5,370 nucleotides of DNA, taken from contig CANFKN010000097.1 in NCBI GenBank assembly GCA_947447385.1, forward strand, positions 1-5,370. Reading direction: 5' to 3'. The notes beneath the pieces are model-generated. The model was not told the origin of the DNA. It searched no databases and saw only the letters and a list, made by a program, of their open reading frames with translations. Shown here piece by piece: positions 1-5,370 of the stretch (position 1 is its first letter; every line of letters begins with the position of its first letter). The DNA is from Microbacteriaceae bacterium (GTDB lineage: Bacteria; Actinomycetota; Actinomycetes; Actinomycetales; Microbacteriaceae). The position numbers and the translations under genes were made by a program.

Positions 1-1011
1 CCCAAAGGCGTCGAGTTCACGGTTGCTGACGTGCATCGCCGCACCGAGGCGGCAGCGAATAACTGGATGCCAGTCGCCCCGTTCTTTAGCGAGCTTGGTC
101 TCGACACTGTCTCTGGCATTCAGACCTACTATTACGCGCTACTTAACGGTGCAACTTATTATGTGCCAATCAACGCGACAGAAGATGTGCGGTTGATAAG
201 TGCTGCGGCAATCGGGTCGATCAAAACTTCACCCGCGAAGCTTGCCGAGCTCTCTGAAGCGGCAAAATCAAGCGGTGTCAGGCTCGATAGCTTGAAGCAG
301 GTTCAGGTTGCAGGCGGGCTGCTGAGCCCCGCAGTTGCTGCAGCGCTCGCCGAAGTGAGCAACGCGCAACTCATCTATCTTTATGGTTCAACCGAAGCGG
401 GCACTGTCACACGCTCACCATATGACGCAGGCGACCCAGAGAGCGTTGGCGAGGTTGTTGCCGACGCCGAAGTTCAGATCACCGACAGCAATGGCGTGGC
501 TGTGCCAACTGGCATCGCTGGTGAGCTGCGAATGCGCACGTCTTATATGGCCCGGCGCTATTGGCGCGCGGCAGACCATTTAGCGACGGATGATTTGGCC
601 GCAGCCTCAGTACCTGCCTCGATTGCGACTGGCTTCAACGACGGATGGTTCCTCCCTGGCGACACCGGCGTTCTCGAAGAGGGCAACCGACTGCGCATTA
701 CGGGCAGGGTTGACGAGCTCATAAATGCGGCTGGCATCAAACTTAACCCCGCGCTAATCGAGTCAAAGTTGGCGGGCTATCGAGGCATTTTAGATTTGGC
801 GGCGTTTGGTTATAACGTGCCTGGTGATATTCACAAACGCCTCGGCGTGGCAATCGTGACAGCTCAAGAAATCAGCCTCGAAAGATTTAGGCAGCACGTT
901 CTCGACACGGTTGCTGAGACCAGCGATATTCTGATTGTTCGAGTTGCTGAGATTCCTCGCAATGCGCTGGGCAAGCCACTGCGAAAGGCGCTCGCCGCCG
1001 GTTTAGATTGA
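1..1011 (+). CDS. AMP-forming acyl-CoA synthetase/ligase (ANL superfamily), 5'-truncated
   Basis: This is the C-terminal 336 residues of an adenylate-forming enzyme, which would activate a carboxylic acid as acyl-AMP and then usually pass it to CoA. The frame is open from base 1, and the first residues, PKGV, are the end of the P-loop motif (usually TSGSTGxPKGV), so the true start lies upstream. Visible motifs, numbered from the first residue in the window, are YGSTE at 128-132 (A5, adenine and carboxylate binding), GDTG at 220-223 (A7), GRVDEL at 235-240 (A8 hinge, with D238 as the likely pivot), and PRNALGKPLRK near the end with K325 as the adenylation-step lysine (A10). The hinge reads INAAGIKLNP where many relatives have a GG pair. 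The frame is intact and the key residues are present, so it is probably active. Substrate cannot be read from this fragment; a fatty, aromatic or MenE-type acid are all possible. It ends 95 bases before the next gene. Confidence 0.9.
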   Translation, partial: PKGVEFTVADVHRRTEAAANNWMPVAPFFSELGLDTVSGIQTYYYALLNGATYYVPINATEDVRLISAAAIGSIKTSPAKLAELSEAAKSSGVRLDSLKQVQVAGGLLSPAVAAALAEVSNAQLIYLYGSTEAGTVTRSPYDAGDPESVGEVVADAEVQITDSNGVAVPTGIAGELRMRTSYMARRYWRAADHLATDDLAAASVPASIATGFNDGWFLPGDTGVLEEGNRLRITGRVDELINAAGIKLNPALIESKLAGYRGILDLAAFGYNVPGDIHKRLGVAIVTAQEISLERFRQHVLDTVAETSDILIVRVAEIPRNALGKPLRKALAAGLD

Positions 1012-1033
1012 ATTTCTAGCGACAAAGCTGCTC

Positions 1034-1062
1034 TCGACTAAGATTGGGTCTAGTCGTAGGGC
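1034..1062 (+). promoter_or_regulatory. Weak promoter candidate for the surface-protein gene
   Basis: TCGACT (1034-1039) matches the TTGACA -35 consensus at 4 of 6 positions. It stands 17 bases before TAGGGC (1057-1062), which keeps only the TA of a -10 box. The stretch TTGGGT-C-TAGTC at 1044-1055 resembles the region just before the sdaA start with one extra base. A start of transcription near 1068 would leave a leader of about 40 bases, so this gene would not be leaderless. Upstream of the ATG only a short GAG (1095-1097, 9 bases before it) could serve as a ribosome site. Confidence 0.25.
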
Positions 1063-1078
1063 ACTAAAACTTGCCCTG
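1034..1078 (+). other. Two tandem hairpins between acyl-CoA ligase and surface-protein genes
   Basis: Two adjacent inverted repeats fill this gap. The first pairs CGACTA (1035-1040) with TAGTCG (1051-1056) and continues inward by GA/TC across one bulged A, leaving a TTGGG loop. The second pairs AGGGCA (1058-1063) with TGCCCT (1072-1077) around an 8-base loop. Neither is followed by a T-run. They could be a U-less terminator for the upstream gene, a structured 5' leader of the surface-protein gene, or a protein-binding site. The pairing is seen directly; the role is not. Confidence 0.4.
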
Positions 1079-1106
1079 CAAATAGAGCTGAAATGAGATT
1101 TCAACC

Positions 1107-2108
1107 ATGTCTATCAAATCAAATGCAAAGAAAATCGGTGCCTTCGTTGGCCTAGCCGCGTTCGCAGCACTGTCACAGAACCCATCTGCCGCCGTTGCTG
1201 CATCTGACGCCTGCGACGAATCATATGCTGGCGCAATCACCACCAGCAATGGCGCCTGCGAGGTCACTTTTCTTTCAACCCCTGCCGAAACTTTTCAGGT
1301 TCCTGCCGGCGTTAGCGCACTGCAGGCTTTGCTGGTTGCCGGTGGCGGCGCTGGCAGCACAGGCTATGCCGGTGGCGGTGGCGAAGTCAAGGTTGTCGAT
1401 CTTGAAACCGCTGGCGATGTAACCATTCATGTTGCAGCTCAGCCTGCCCCAGTTAACGATGGCGAAGACTCATTCGTGACACAGGGCAGCACAACTTTCA
1501 CCGCTAAGGGCGGCCTTGGCAATGGTGTTAGCGGCAACGGCAACCCTGGTTCTTCAAGCGGCTTCAACACCGGCGCTGGTGGCGCTGGTGGCGCTGGCGG
1601 TCGCGACACTGGCGATAACAACGTTGGCGACGTCGGCGTGAACCCAACAAACATGCCTGAGTTCAACGGTGGCCTCGGCTTGGTTGTCAAAGACATTGCT
1701 GGCGCAACCTTGTTCAGCGATGACACTGACTGCTTCGGCGGCGGCGGCGCAAACAACGGCCAAACTAGCTTTGGCGACGACATTCAGTTTGGCTGGAACG
1801 GCGTGGCAGTTTGTGGCGCAGGCAGCACCGTGATCGACCCTGCGAACGACACCGTCACTATCGTTGAGGCAACTGCAAACAGTGGCGGTGGCGCAGGTGC
1901 TCACCCATATGACTCTGTTGGTCGCGCAGGTTCAAGCGGTCGTGTAGTTTTGCGTTACACACTTGCAGAAGTAACAACTACCGCCGTTGACGGCGAGCCT
2001 AAAACAACTCTTGCAAACACCGGCGGCACCCTCGATGTGGTTCCGTTCATCGCAGGCTTGGCAATCGTTGCAGCTGGTGCTGTCGCACTTCGCCGTCGCA
2101 ACAACTAG
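1107..2108 (+). CDS. Exported glycine-rich cell-wall-anchored protein with LANTG sorting signal
   Basis: This 333-residue protein is built for the cell surface. Residues 1-31 form a signal peptide: a lysine-containing N-region, a hydrophobic core (about 10-22) and a likely AVA cut after residue 31. The mature part opens with two cysteines (C36, C51), then a beta-rich stretch containing FQVPAGVSALQALLVAGGG. That stretch resembles glycine-rich domains common in surface proteins and phage-tip-like proteins. Gly-rich loops follow, including GAGGAGGAGG at 156-165. C209 and C236 complete four cysteines that could form two disulfides. A Thr-rich linker leads to LANTGG (302-307), a hydrophobic helix and the tail RRRNN, the standard three-part sortase signal in the LAxTG form associated with class E sortases. 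The ATG at 1107 is the first possible start, since an in-frame stop lies at 1089-1091. Codon use is very restricted, which suggests high expression. No catalytic motif is visible; a structural or adhesive role is inference. No sortase gene lies in the window. Confidence 0.88.
   Translation: MSIKSNAKKIGAFVGLAAFAALSQNPSAAVAASDACDESYAGAITTSNGACEVTFLSTPAETFQVPAGVSALQALLVAGGGAGSTGYAGGGGEVKVVDLETAGDVTIHVAAQPAPVNDGEDSFVTQGSTTFTAKGGLGNGVSGNGNPGSSSGFNTGAGGAGGAGGRDTGDNNVGDVGVNPTNMPEFNGGLGLVVKDIAGATLFSDDTDCFGGGGANNGQTSFGDDIQFGWNGVAVCGAGSTVIDPANDTVTIVEATANSGGGAGAHPYDSVGRAGSSGRVVLRYTLAEVTTTAVDGEPKTTLANTGGTLDVVPFIAGLAIVAAGAVALRRRNN
1572..1598 (+). repeat. Three tandem copies of a 9-bp unit (GGCGCTGGT)
   Basis: The unit GGCGCTGGT occurs at 1572-1580 and 1581-1589, and as GGCGCTGGC at 1590-1598. 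It lies in frame in the glycine-rich protein and encodes Gly-Ala-Gly three times (residues 156-164). A gain or loss of a unit would change the loop by three residues without breaking the frame. Confidence 0.85.
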
Positions 2109-2118
2109 TTTTTAGTTT

Positions 2119-2162
2119 CAAGCAAAAGACCCCCGGCAGATTTGCTGGGGGTCTTTTGCTTG
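2119..2162 (+). terminator. Strong intrinsic terminator after the surface-protein gene
   Basis: A near-perfect 20-bp stem closes on a 4-base loop (GATT, 2139-2142). The left arm is 2119-2138 and the right arm 2143-2162; the only imperfection is one G-T wobble (2135/2146). The core is GACCCCC against GGGGGTC. The A-rich left arm and T-rich right arm (TCTTTTGCTT) provide the U-tract, so the structure could work in both directions. It begins 10 bases after the stop codon and probably isolates the surface-protein gene from the glycosidase gene. Confidence 0.92.
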
Positions 2163-2222
2163 GCATTTCTGTCATTTCGATGTGAACGTACAATCTCTTA
2201 GCGTCGTGAAAGCGGTTTCCCG

Positions 2223-2228
2223 TAAGAT
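2223..2228 (+). promoter_or_regulatory. Possible -10 box for the GH16 gene
   Basis: TAAGAT matches TATAAT at 4 of 6 positions and lies in the 108-base gap after the terminator. No convincing -35 box is visible at the usual distance. Transcription starting near 2235 would give a leader of about 36 bases containing the purine-rich AAAGAGATGAGAG before the ATG at 2271. Because a strong terminator precedes this gene it must have a promoter in this gap, but the exact box is uncertain. Confidence 0.3.
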
Positions 2229-2270
2229 TATCTGAGTGTCGCAGTGTTGCGGCAAAGAGATGAGAGTCTT

Positions 2271-3443
2271 ATGCAACGAAGCAACTTGAAGCAACACCGA
2301 AACCTGATTCGACTGACTGGGCTTTTGGCCGCGCTCGTTGTGATATTTTCTGGCCTCATCATTGCCCCACATTCGAGCGCTCTGGCTGCCAAGACCTACA
2401 CGATTGTGTTCAAGGCAAACGCTGGCAAAGGCACGATGCCTTCACAGAGCGTGCCTTCAACTGGCAAAGCGTTGTCAAAAGTCAAGTTCACGCGCACCGG
2501 CTACAAATTCGCAGGCTGGGCAACTTCAGCTAAATCAAATGTTCGATATAAAGACCGCGCGGTTATCAAGCCTCGAGCTCGCACTTATCTATATGCCAAA
2601 TGGGTGAAGCTTAGCTCTGCGCCGTCAATCTGGGGTCACAAAATCGGTTCGTTGCTTTGGTCTGATGAGTTTTCTGGCGCAGCTGGCAGCCAAGTTAACT
2701 CGGCTTCTTGGACGCCTCGCTTATGTGGCCACGACGAAGCCAACGGCGGTGGCACCTGTCACAACGATGAACCACAGTGGTACACCCCCGATGCCATTGC
2801 GCTCGACGGCAGCGCTCAGGGCAATGCCGTGATCACCACCACCCGGGTTTATGGAGTGCCCGCGAATGCTGGGCAATGTTTGGCTTCAAGCTGCCGTTAC
2901 ACCAGCGGTCGGTTCGACACGCAAGGCAAAGTTTCGTTTCAATATGGCTACATCGAAGCGCGCATGAAGATGCCAACCGGTGGTGCCAACTGGCCAGCTT
3001 TTTGGGCGCTTGGTGACTCAATCACTTCGGTCAGTTGGCCGCGCTCGGGTGAGATCGACATTGCCGAGCAGGGTGGAGACCGGCCAACCCGAGCGTCGTC
3101 AGCGGTTCACTACTCGAGCTCAGCCGATTGCTGCGCGGCTCACCTTTATGACGTTGCTGAGGTCACCGACATCGCGAACTATCAGACCGGTTTTCACACC
3201 TACGGCATGGCCTGGGAGCCTAACCGCATGGAATTTTTCGTCGACCGCGAATTGTTCTGGATCGTCACACCAGACACCGTGCAATCGAATGACTGGTCTT
3301 TCAACGAGCCTTTCTTCTTGATCTTGAACAACGCCACGGGTGCTTTCGGTGGCGATTACGACGGATGGGCGCAGAGCTTCACGACCATCGACTATGTTCG
3401 CGCTTGGCAGTTAGACGGCCAGGGTTCGGTCACCCGCCACTAG
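2271..3443 (+). CDS. Secreted family 16 glycoside hydrolase with InlB B-repeat, probable endo-beta-1,3-glucanase
   Basis: This 390-residue exported enzyme is predicted to cut beta-glucan outside the cell. Residues 1-39 form a signal peptide with basic residues, a long hydrophobic core (15-31) and an ALA cut site. Residues 42-113 make one InlB B-repeat (Listeria-Bacteroides repeat), shown by FKANAGKGTMPSQ, TRTGYKFAGWATS and YLYAKWV. The GH16 domain spans about 119-383. Its catalytic motif is GEIDIAEQGG, with E261 as nucleophile, D263, and E266 as acid/base, in the ExDxxE form of the laminarinase branch. Other family marks are GRFDTQGKVSFQYGYIEARMKMP, WPAFWALG (241-248), HTYGMAWEP (from 309) and YVRAWQ (375-380). 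Six cysteines (152, 163, 203, 208, 287, 288) could form disulfides. There is no sorting signal or carbohydrate-binding module, so it is probably released or held by the repeat. I chose the ATG at 2271 for its purine-rich upstream; in-frame GTG 2244 and TTG 2247 would add up to 9 residues. The beta-1,3 specificity is inferred; other GH16 substrates are possible. Confidence 0.92.
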   Translation: MQRSNLKQHRNLIRLTGLLAALVVIFSGLIIAPHSSALAAKTYTIVFKANAGKGTMPSQSVPSTGKALSKVKFTRTGYKFAGWATSAKSNVRYKDRAVIKPRARTYLYAKWVKLSSAPSIWGHKIGSLLWSDEFSGAAGSQVNSASWTPRLCGHDEANGGGTCHNDEPQWYTPDAIALDGSAQGNAVITTTRVYGVPANAGQCLASSCRYTSGRFDTQGKVSFQYGYIEARMKMPTGGANWPAFWALGDSITSVSWPRSGEIDIAEQGGDRPTRASSAVHYSSSADCCAAHLYDVAEVTDIANYQTGFHTYGMAWEPNRMEFFVDRELFWIVTPDTVQSNDWSFNEPFFLILNNATGAFGGDYDGWAQSFTTIDYVRAWQLDGQGSVTRH

Positions 3444-3446
3444 CCG

Positions 3447-3465
3447 GCAAACCATAAACGTTTGC
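3447..3465 (+). other. Small inverted repeat after the GH16 gene
   Basis: GCAAAC (3447-3452) pairs perfectly with GTTTGC (3460-3465) around a 7-base loop, 4 bases after the GH16 stop and directly before the TTGACT box of sdaA. The stem is short and AT-rich and only two T's follow it, so it is at best a weak terminator. It could also be a regulator site beside the sdaA promoter. Only the pairing is certain. Confidence 0.35.
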
Positions 3466-3502
3466 TTGACTCGAGCGGGGTTGCTTGGGTTAGTCTTTAG
3501 CT
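3466..3502 (+). promoter_or_regulatory. sdaA promoter, probably leaderless
   Basis: TTGACT (3466-3471) matches the -35 consensus at 5 of 6 positions. After a long 19-base spacer comes TAGTCT (3491-3496), a TAnnnT -10 box. Only six bases (TTAGCT) separate this box from the ATG at 3503, so transcription should begin at or very near the start codon. No Shine-Dalgarno-like sequence is present, which fits a leaderless transcript as is common in Actinobacteria. The heptamer TTGCTTG occurs twice here (3462-3468 and 3481-3487). Confidence 0.5.
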
Positions 3503-4777
3503 ATGACCGAACATGTTTCGGCTCTAGATCTTTTCACGATTGGCATCGGCCCGTCTAGCTCGCACACTGTGGGGCCAATGCGGGCAGCTGCCCAGTTCAA
3601 TGACGAACTGAAGAGCCATGGGCTTGCGCCCTCAGAAGTTGTCGTAACCCTATATGGGTCTTTGGGTGCCACCGGCATCGGCCACGGCACGACTAATGCG
3701 ATTCTCGCTGGCCTTAAAGGCATGCAGCCCGAAACCTGTGACCCTGCGGCTGTGCGGGCTATGGTCGAAGCCCCCGGTGTCAAAATGGTGTTCGAGCCAA
3801 GAACTCGTCTGGCAAAGCATTCAAATGCAATGCTGTTTGAAGCTGCTGGAATCAGCCGAACCTATTATTCAGTTGGTGGTGGCTTTGTCGAAACTGACAC
3901 GCTCTCGCTGAAGCCGCTCAGGGTTCTGCCCCACCCTTACCAATCAGCAGATGAACTCTTAGCAATCTGTGAACGCGAAAAACTAACGATTGCTCAGGTT
4001 GGCCTTGCAAACGAACTAGCGATGCACACCGATCGTAACGTCGAGTCGCAGCTAGAAAGCATTTGGAACGCAATGAAGAATTGCGTCGAGGCGGGCCTAA
4101 AAGCCGAAGGGGTTTTGCCCGGTTATCTGAAGGTGCCGCGAAGGGCGGCAGCTATTCATCGTCGGTTAGACATCAATGAGGGCGACCAGTCGCTCGATGC
4201 CTTGCAGGCCTATGCCATCGCCGTGAATGAAGAGAATGCCGCTGGCAATCGGGTTGTAACGGCACCAACAAACGGCGCCGCTGGCATCATTCCGGCAGTG
4301 GGCTATTACGCGCTAAAACACAAAGGCATCAGCGATGCAAAACTTGCGCGCGATTATTTGATCACCGCCGCCACGATAGGTGGGCTCTATAAACGCAACG
4401 CGAGCATTTCAGGCGCTGAAGCGGGATGCCAGGGTGAAGTTGGATCAGCGTGCTCGATGGCCGCTGCGGCTCTAGCTCAAGTTTTAGGTGCCACGCCTCG
4501 CCAGGTTGAGAACGCTGCCGAAATCGCAATGGAACACAACCTCGGCCTCACCTGCGACCCTGTTGGTGGCTTTGTTCAGCTGCCCTGCATCGAGCGCAAC
4601 GCGATTGCTGCCGGCACCGCTGTGGCTGCAGTGCGTTTGGCACTGAATGGCAGTGGCATGCACAAAATTTCGCTCGACGTGGTGATTGAGACAATGCGCC
4701 AAACCGGTCTCGATATGTCAACCAAATATAAAGAAACTTCTATGGGTGGTTTGGCTGTCAACGTGGTTGAGTGTTAG
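3503..4777 (+). CDS. sdaA: L-serine dehydratase (L-serine ammonia-lyase), single-chain [4Fe-4S] type
   Basis: This cytosolic enzyme converts L-serine to pyruvate and ammonia using a [4Fe-4S] cluster instead of pyridoxal phosphate, feeding serine into central carbon metabolism. The 424 residues hold the beta domain first, with LFTIGIGPSSSHTVGPM near the N-terminus, YGSLGATGIGHGT, and YYSVGGGF. The alpha catalytic domain follows, with EENAAGNRVVTAPTNGAAG, ISGAEAGCQGEVGSACSMAAA and MEHNLGLTCDP. The cluster ligands appear as C309, C351 and C362, in the family spacing C-x41-C-x10-C. The final residue is C424, matching the C-terminal cysteine that in the Legionella enzyme folds back and caps the free iron as an intrinsic inhibitor displaced by serine. 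It is about 30 residues shorter than the E. coli SdaA as I recall it, mostly from a shorter segment between the GHGT and YYSVGGGF motifs. The start at 3503 fits the family N-terminus. The DUF429 gene follows after 38 bases with its own promoter-like box. Confidence 0.96.
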   Translation: MTEHVSALDLFTIGIGPSSSHTVGPMRAAAQFNDELKSHGLAPSEVVVTLYGSLGATGIGHGTTNAILAGLKGMQPETCDPAAVRAMVEAPGVKMVFEPRTRLAKHSNAMLFEAAGISRTYYSVGGGFVETDTLSLKPLRVLPHPYQSADELLAICEREKLTIAQVGLANELAMHTDRNVESQLESIWNAMKNCVEAGLKAEGVLPGYLKVPRRAAAIHRRLDINEGDQSLDALQAYAIAVNEENAAGNRVVTAPTNGAAGIIPAVGYYALKHKGISDAKLARDYLITAATIGGLYKRNASISGAEAGCQGEVGSACSMAAAALAQVLGATPRQVENAAEIAMEHNLGLTCDPVGGFVQLPCIERNAIAAGTAVAAVRLALNGSGMHKISLDVVIETMRQTGLDMSTKYKETSMGGLAVNVVEC

Positions 4778-4779
4778 CA

Positions 4780-4815
4780 GTCAAAAGGTTCGGCGCATTG
4801 GTTTAGGGTTTAGCT
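4780..4815 (+). promoter_or_regulatory. Leaderless promoter candidate for the DUF429 gene
   Basis: TAGGGT (4804-4809) is a TAnnnT -10 box, followed by the same six bases TTAGCT and then the ATG at 4816, exactly as in front of sdaA. A -35 box is poorly defined; GTCAAA near 4780-4785 is the nearest candidate. There is no Shine-Dalgarno sequence. Aligned on the start codon, 18 of 21 positions agree with the sdaA start region (3485-3505). Read-through from sdaA is also possible, since no terminator is visible in the 38-base gap. Confidence 0.45.
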
Positions 4816-5370
4816 ATGCTAATTGCCGGTTTAGACCTTGCAGCCGAGTCAAAAGGCTCGGCGCTCGCCGTTTTAGACTGGGCGCAAAACCGAGTGAAGC
4901 TAGTCAGCCTTAAGGTTTCAGTTTCTGACAATTCAGTAGTCGAGCTTGCTCCCAACAGTGCGAAACTTGGCATTGATTGCGCTCTGGGTTGGCCAATCGA
5001 TTTCGTCGATTTCGTTAAGAGTTATTCAAACGTGAACCTTGCGGGCCTCGCCTTTGACGGCGGCATCGATTGGCGTCGAAACCTTGCCTATCGTGAAACT
5101 GATCGTGAGGTGCACCGCGTCACGGGCCGATGGCCTTTGAGCGTTTCGACCGATCGCCTTGGCATGACGGCAATGCGGTGTGCGGGTTTGCTGTCAAAGC
5201 TTCAAGAGGCCGGCGAACAGATAGACAGGTCTGGGCGGGGCAAAGTGGTTGAGGTCTACCCAGCCGGTTCTATGCGCATTTGGGGTTTGAACGCGGCTGG
5301 TTATCGCAGTTCTCCCGAAGCGCGCAAAGAGCTAATTGCCCAGCTTCGAGTGGCAGCGCCCTGGCTTGAC
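4816..5370 (+). CDS. DUF429 family protein, 3'-truncated by the window end
   Basis: The frame runs open from the ATG at 4816 to the last base, giving 185 residues with no stop, so the C-terminus is missing. Family-type marks, in order, are an opening IAGLDLAAESKGSALAVLD strand, GIDCALGWPIDF (52-63), FDGGIDWRRNLAYRETDREV (80-99), WPLSVSTDRLGMTAMRCAGLL (106-126), and VVEVYPAGSMRIWGLNAAGY (144-163). These match my memory of DUF429 (PF04250), a conserved family of unknown function often suggested to have an RNase H-like fold. Under that idea D7, D54, D96 and E146 are candidate acidic residues; this is inference. It follows sdaA by 38 bases in the same direction, but its start region suggests its own leaderless transcript. 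Rare codons such as AGG, CGG and GGG occur, so it is unlikely to be highly expressed. No biochemical function should be assigned. Confidence 0.85.
   Translation, partial: MLIAGLDLAAESKGSALAVLDWAQNRVKLVSLKVSVSDNSVVELAPNSAKLGIDCALGWPIDFVDFVKSYSNVNLAGLAFDGGIDWRRNLAYRETDREVHRVTGRWPLSVSTDRLGMTAMRCAGLLSKLQEAGEQIDRSGRGKVVEVYPAGSMRIWGLNAAGYRSSPEARKELIAQLRVAAPWLD

Noticed and set aside
31..1011. ATG-like start (GTG at 31) for the acyl-CoA ligase
   Set aside because: The frame is open to base 1 and begins with PKGV of the P-loop, so this is an internal codon of a gene that starts outside the window.
1439..1904. Two long open frames on the minus strand (1439-1783 and 1554-1904) opposite the glycine-rich gene
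   Set aside because: The first is a Pro-rich and the second an Ala/Val-rich mirror of the repetitive Gly/Ala codons. They overlap each other and show no ribosome site or recognisable domain; the + strand gene has a signal peptide and sorting signal.
2244..2270. GTG (2244) or TTG (2247) as the start of the GH16 gene
   Set aside because: These starts would add a charged extension of 8-9 residues before an already good signal peptide. The region forms a small hairpin (CGCA/TGCG at 2240-2251). The ATG at 2271 has purine-rich sequence just upstream.
3447..3465. Inverted repeat as a true terminator of the GH16 gene
   Set aside because: The stem is only six AT-rich pairs with no T-run; it is kept as a weak structural feature only.
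3490..3783. Minus-strand open frame over the start of sdaA
   Set aside because: It lies opposite highly conserved SdaA sequence and the sdaA start region; its translation resembles no protein I know.
4686..4913. Plus-strand open frame spanning the sdaA end and the DUF429 start
   Set aside because: It runs out of frame across two well-supported genes, and its translation is basic and low in family-like features.
1..5370. A mobile element, CRISPR array, toxin-antitoxin or defence system
   Set aside because: I saw no transposase, terminal inverted repeats, regularly spaced repeats, or small paired genes. All gaps are short and the genes are ordinary metabolic or surface genes.

Overview
The window reads as chromosome of a Gram-positive actinobacterium of moderate GC content. 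The main pointers are a cell-surface protein with a C-terminal LANTG sorting signal (the LAxTG form used by class E sortases of Actinobacteria), an InlB B-repeat on a secreted glycosidase, compact spacing, and two genes that appear to be leaderless (a TAnnnT box 6 nt before the ATG and no Shine-Dalgarno). A small-genome member of the Microbacteriaceae is my best guess. That is inference from style; there is no rRNA or other marker here.

All five genes lie on the + strand. (1) Bases 1-1011 are the C-terminal two thirds of an AMP-forming acyl-CoA synthetase/ligase, cut by the window start within its P-loop (the first residues are PKGV). (2) Bases 1107-2108 encode an exported glycine-rich protein predicted to be anchored to the wall. 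A very strong intrinsic terminator (2119-2162) follows it. (3) Bases 2271-3443 encode a secreted family 16 glycoside hydrolase with one N-terminal InlB B-repeat, probably a beta-1,3-glucanase. (4) Bases 3503-4777 encode single-chain iron-sulfur L-serine dehydratase (sdaA), complete, with all cluster cysteines and a C-terminal cysteine. (5) From 4816 to the window end runs the N-terminal 185 residues of a DUF429-family protein.

The genes do not form one obvious pathway. Genes 2 and 3 are both exported and could work at the cell surface, one wall-bound and one secreted polysaccharide-degrading. The strong terminator between them argues for separate transcription. sdaA (serine to pyruvate plus ammonia) and the DUF429 gene each carry their own start-proximal promoter-like box, and the two boxes are nearly identical, so they may share a promoter class.

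Every intergenic gap is under 300 bases (about 95, 162, 59 and 38). I see no tRNA, rRNA, CRISPR array, insertion sequence or attachment site. I found no convincing undescribed multi-gene system. The points most worth a second look are the near-identical leaderless start regions, the codon-restricted LANTG surface protein, the InlB-repeat/GH16 architecture, and a pair of tandem hairpins before the surface-protein gene.
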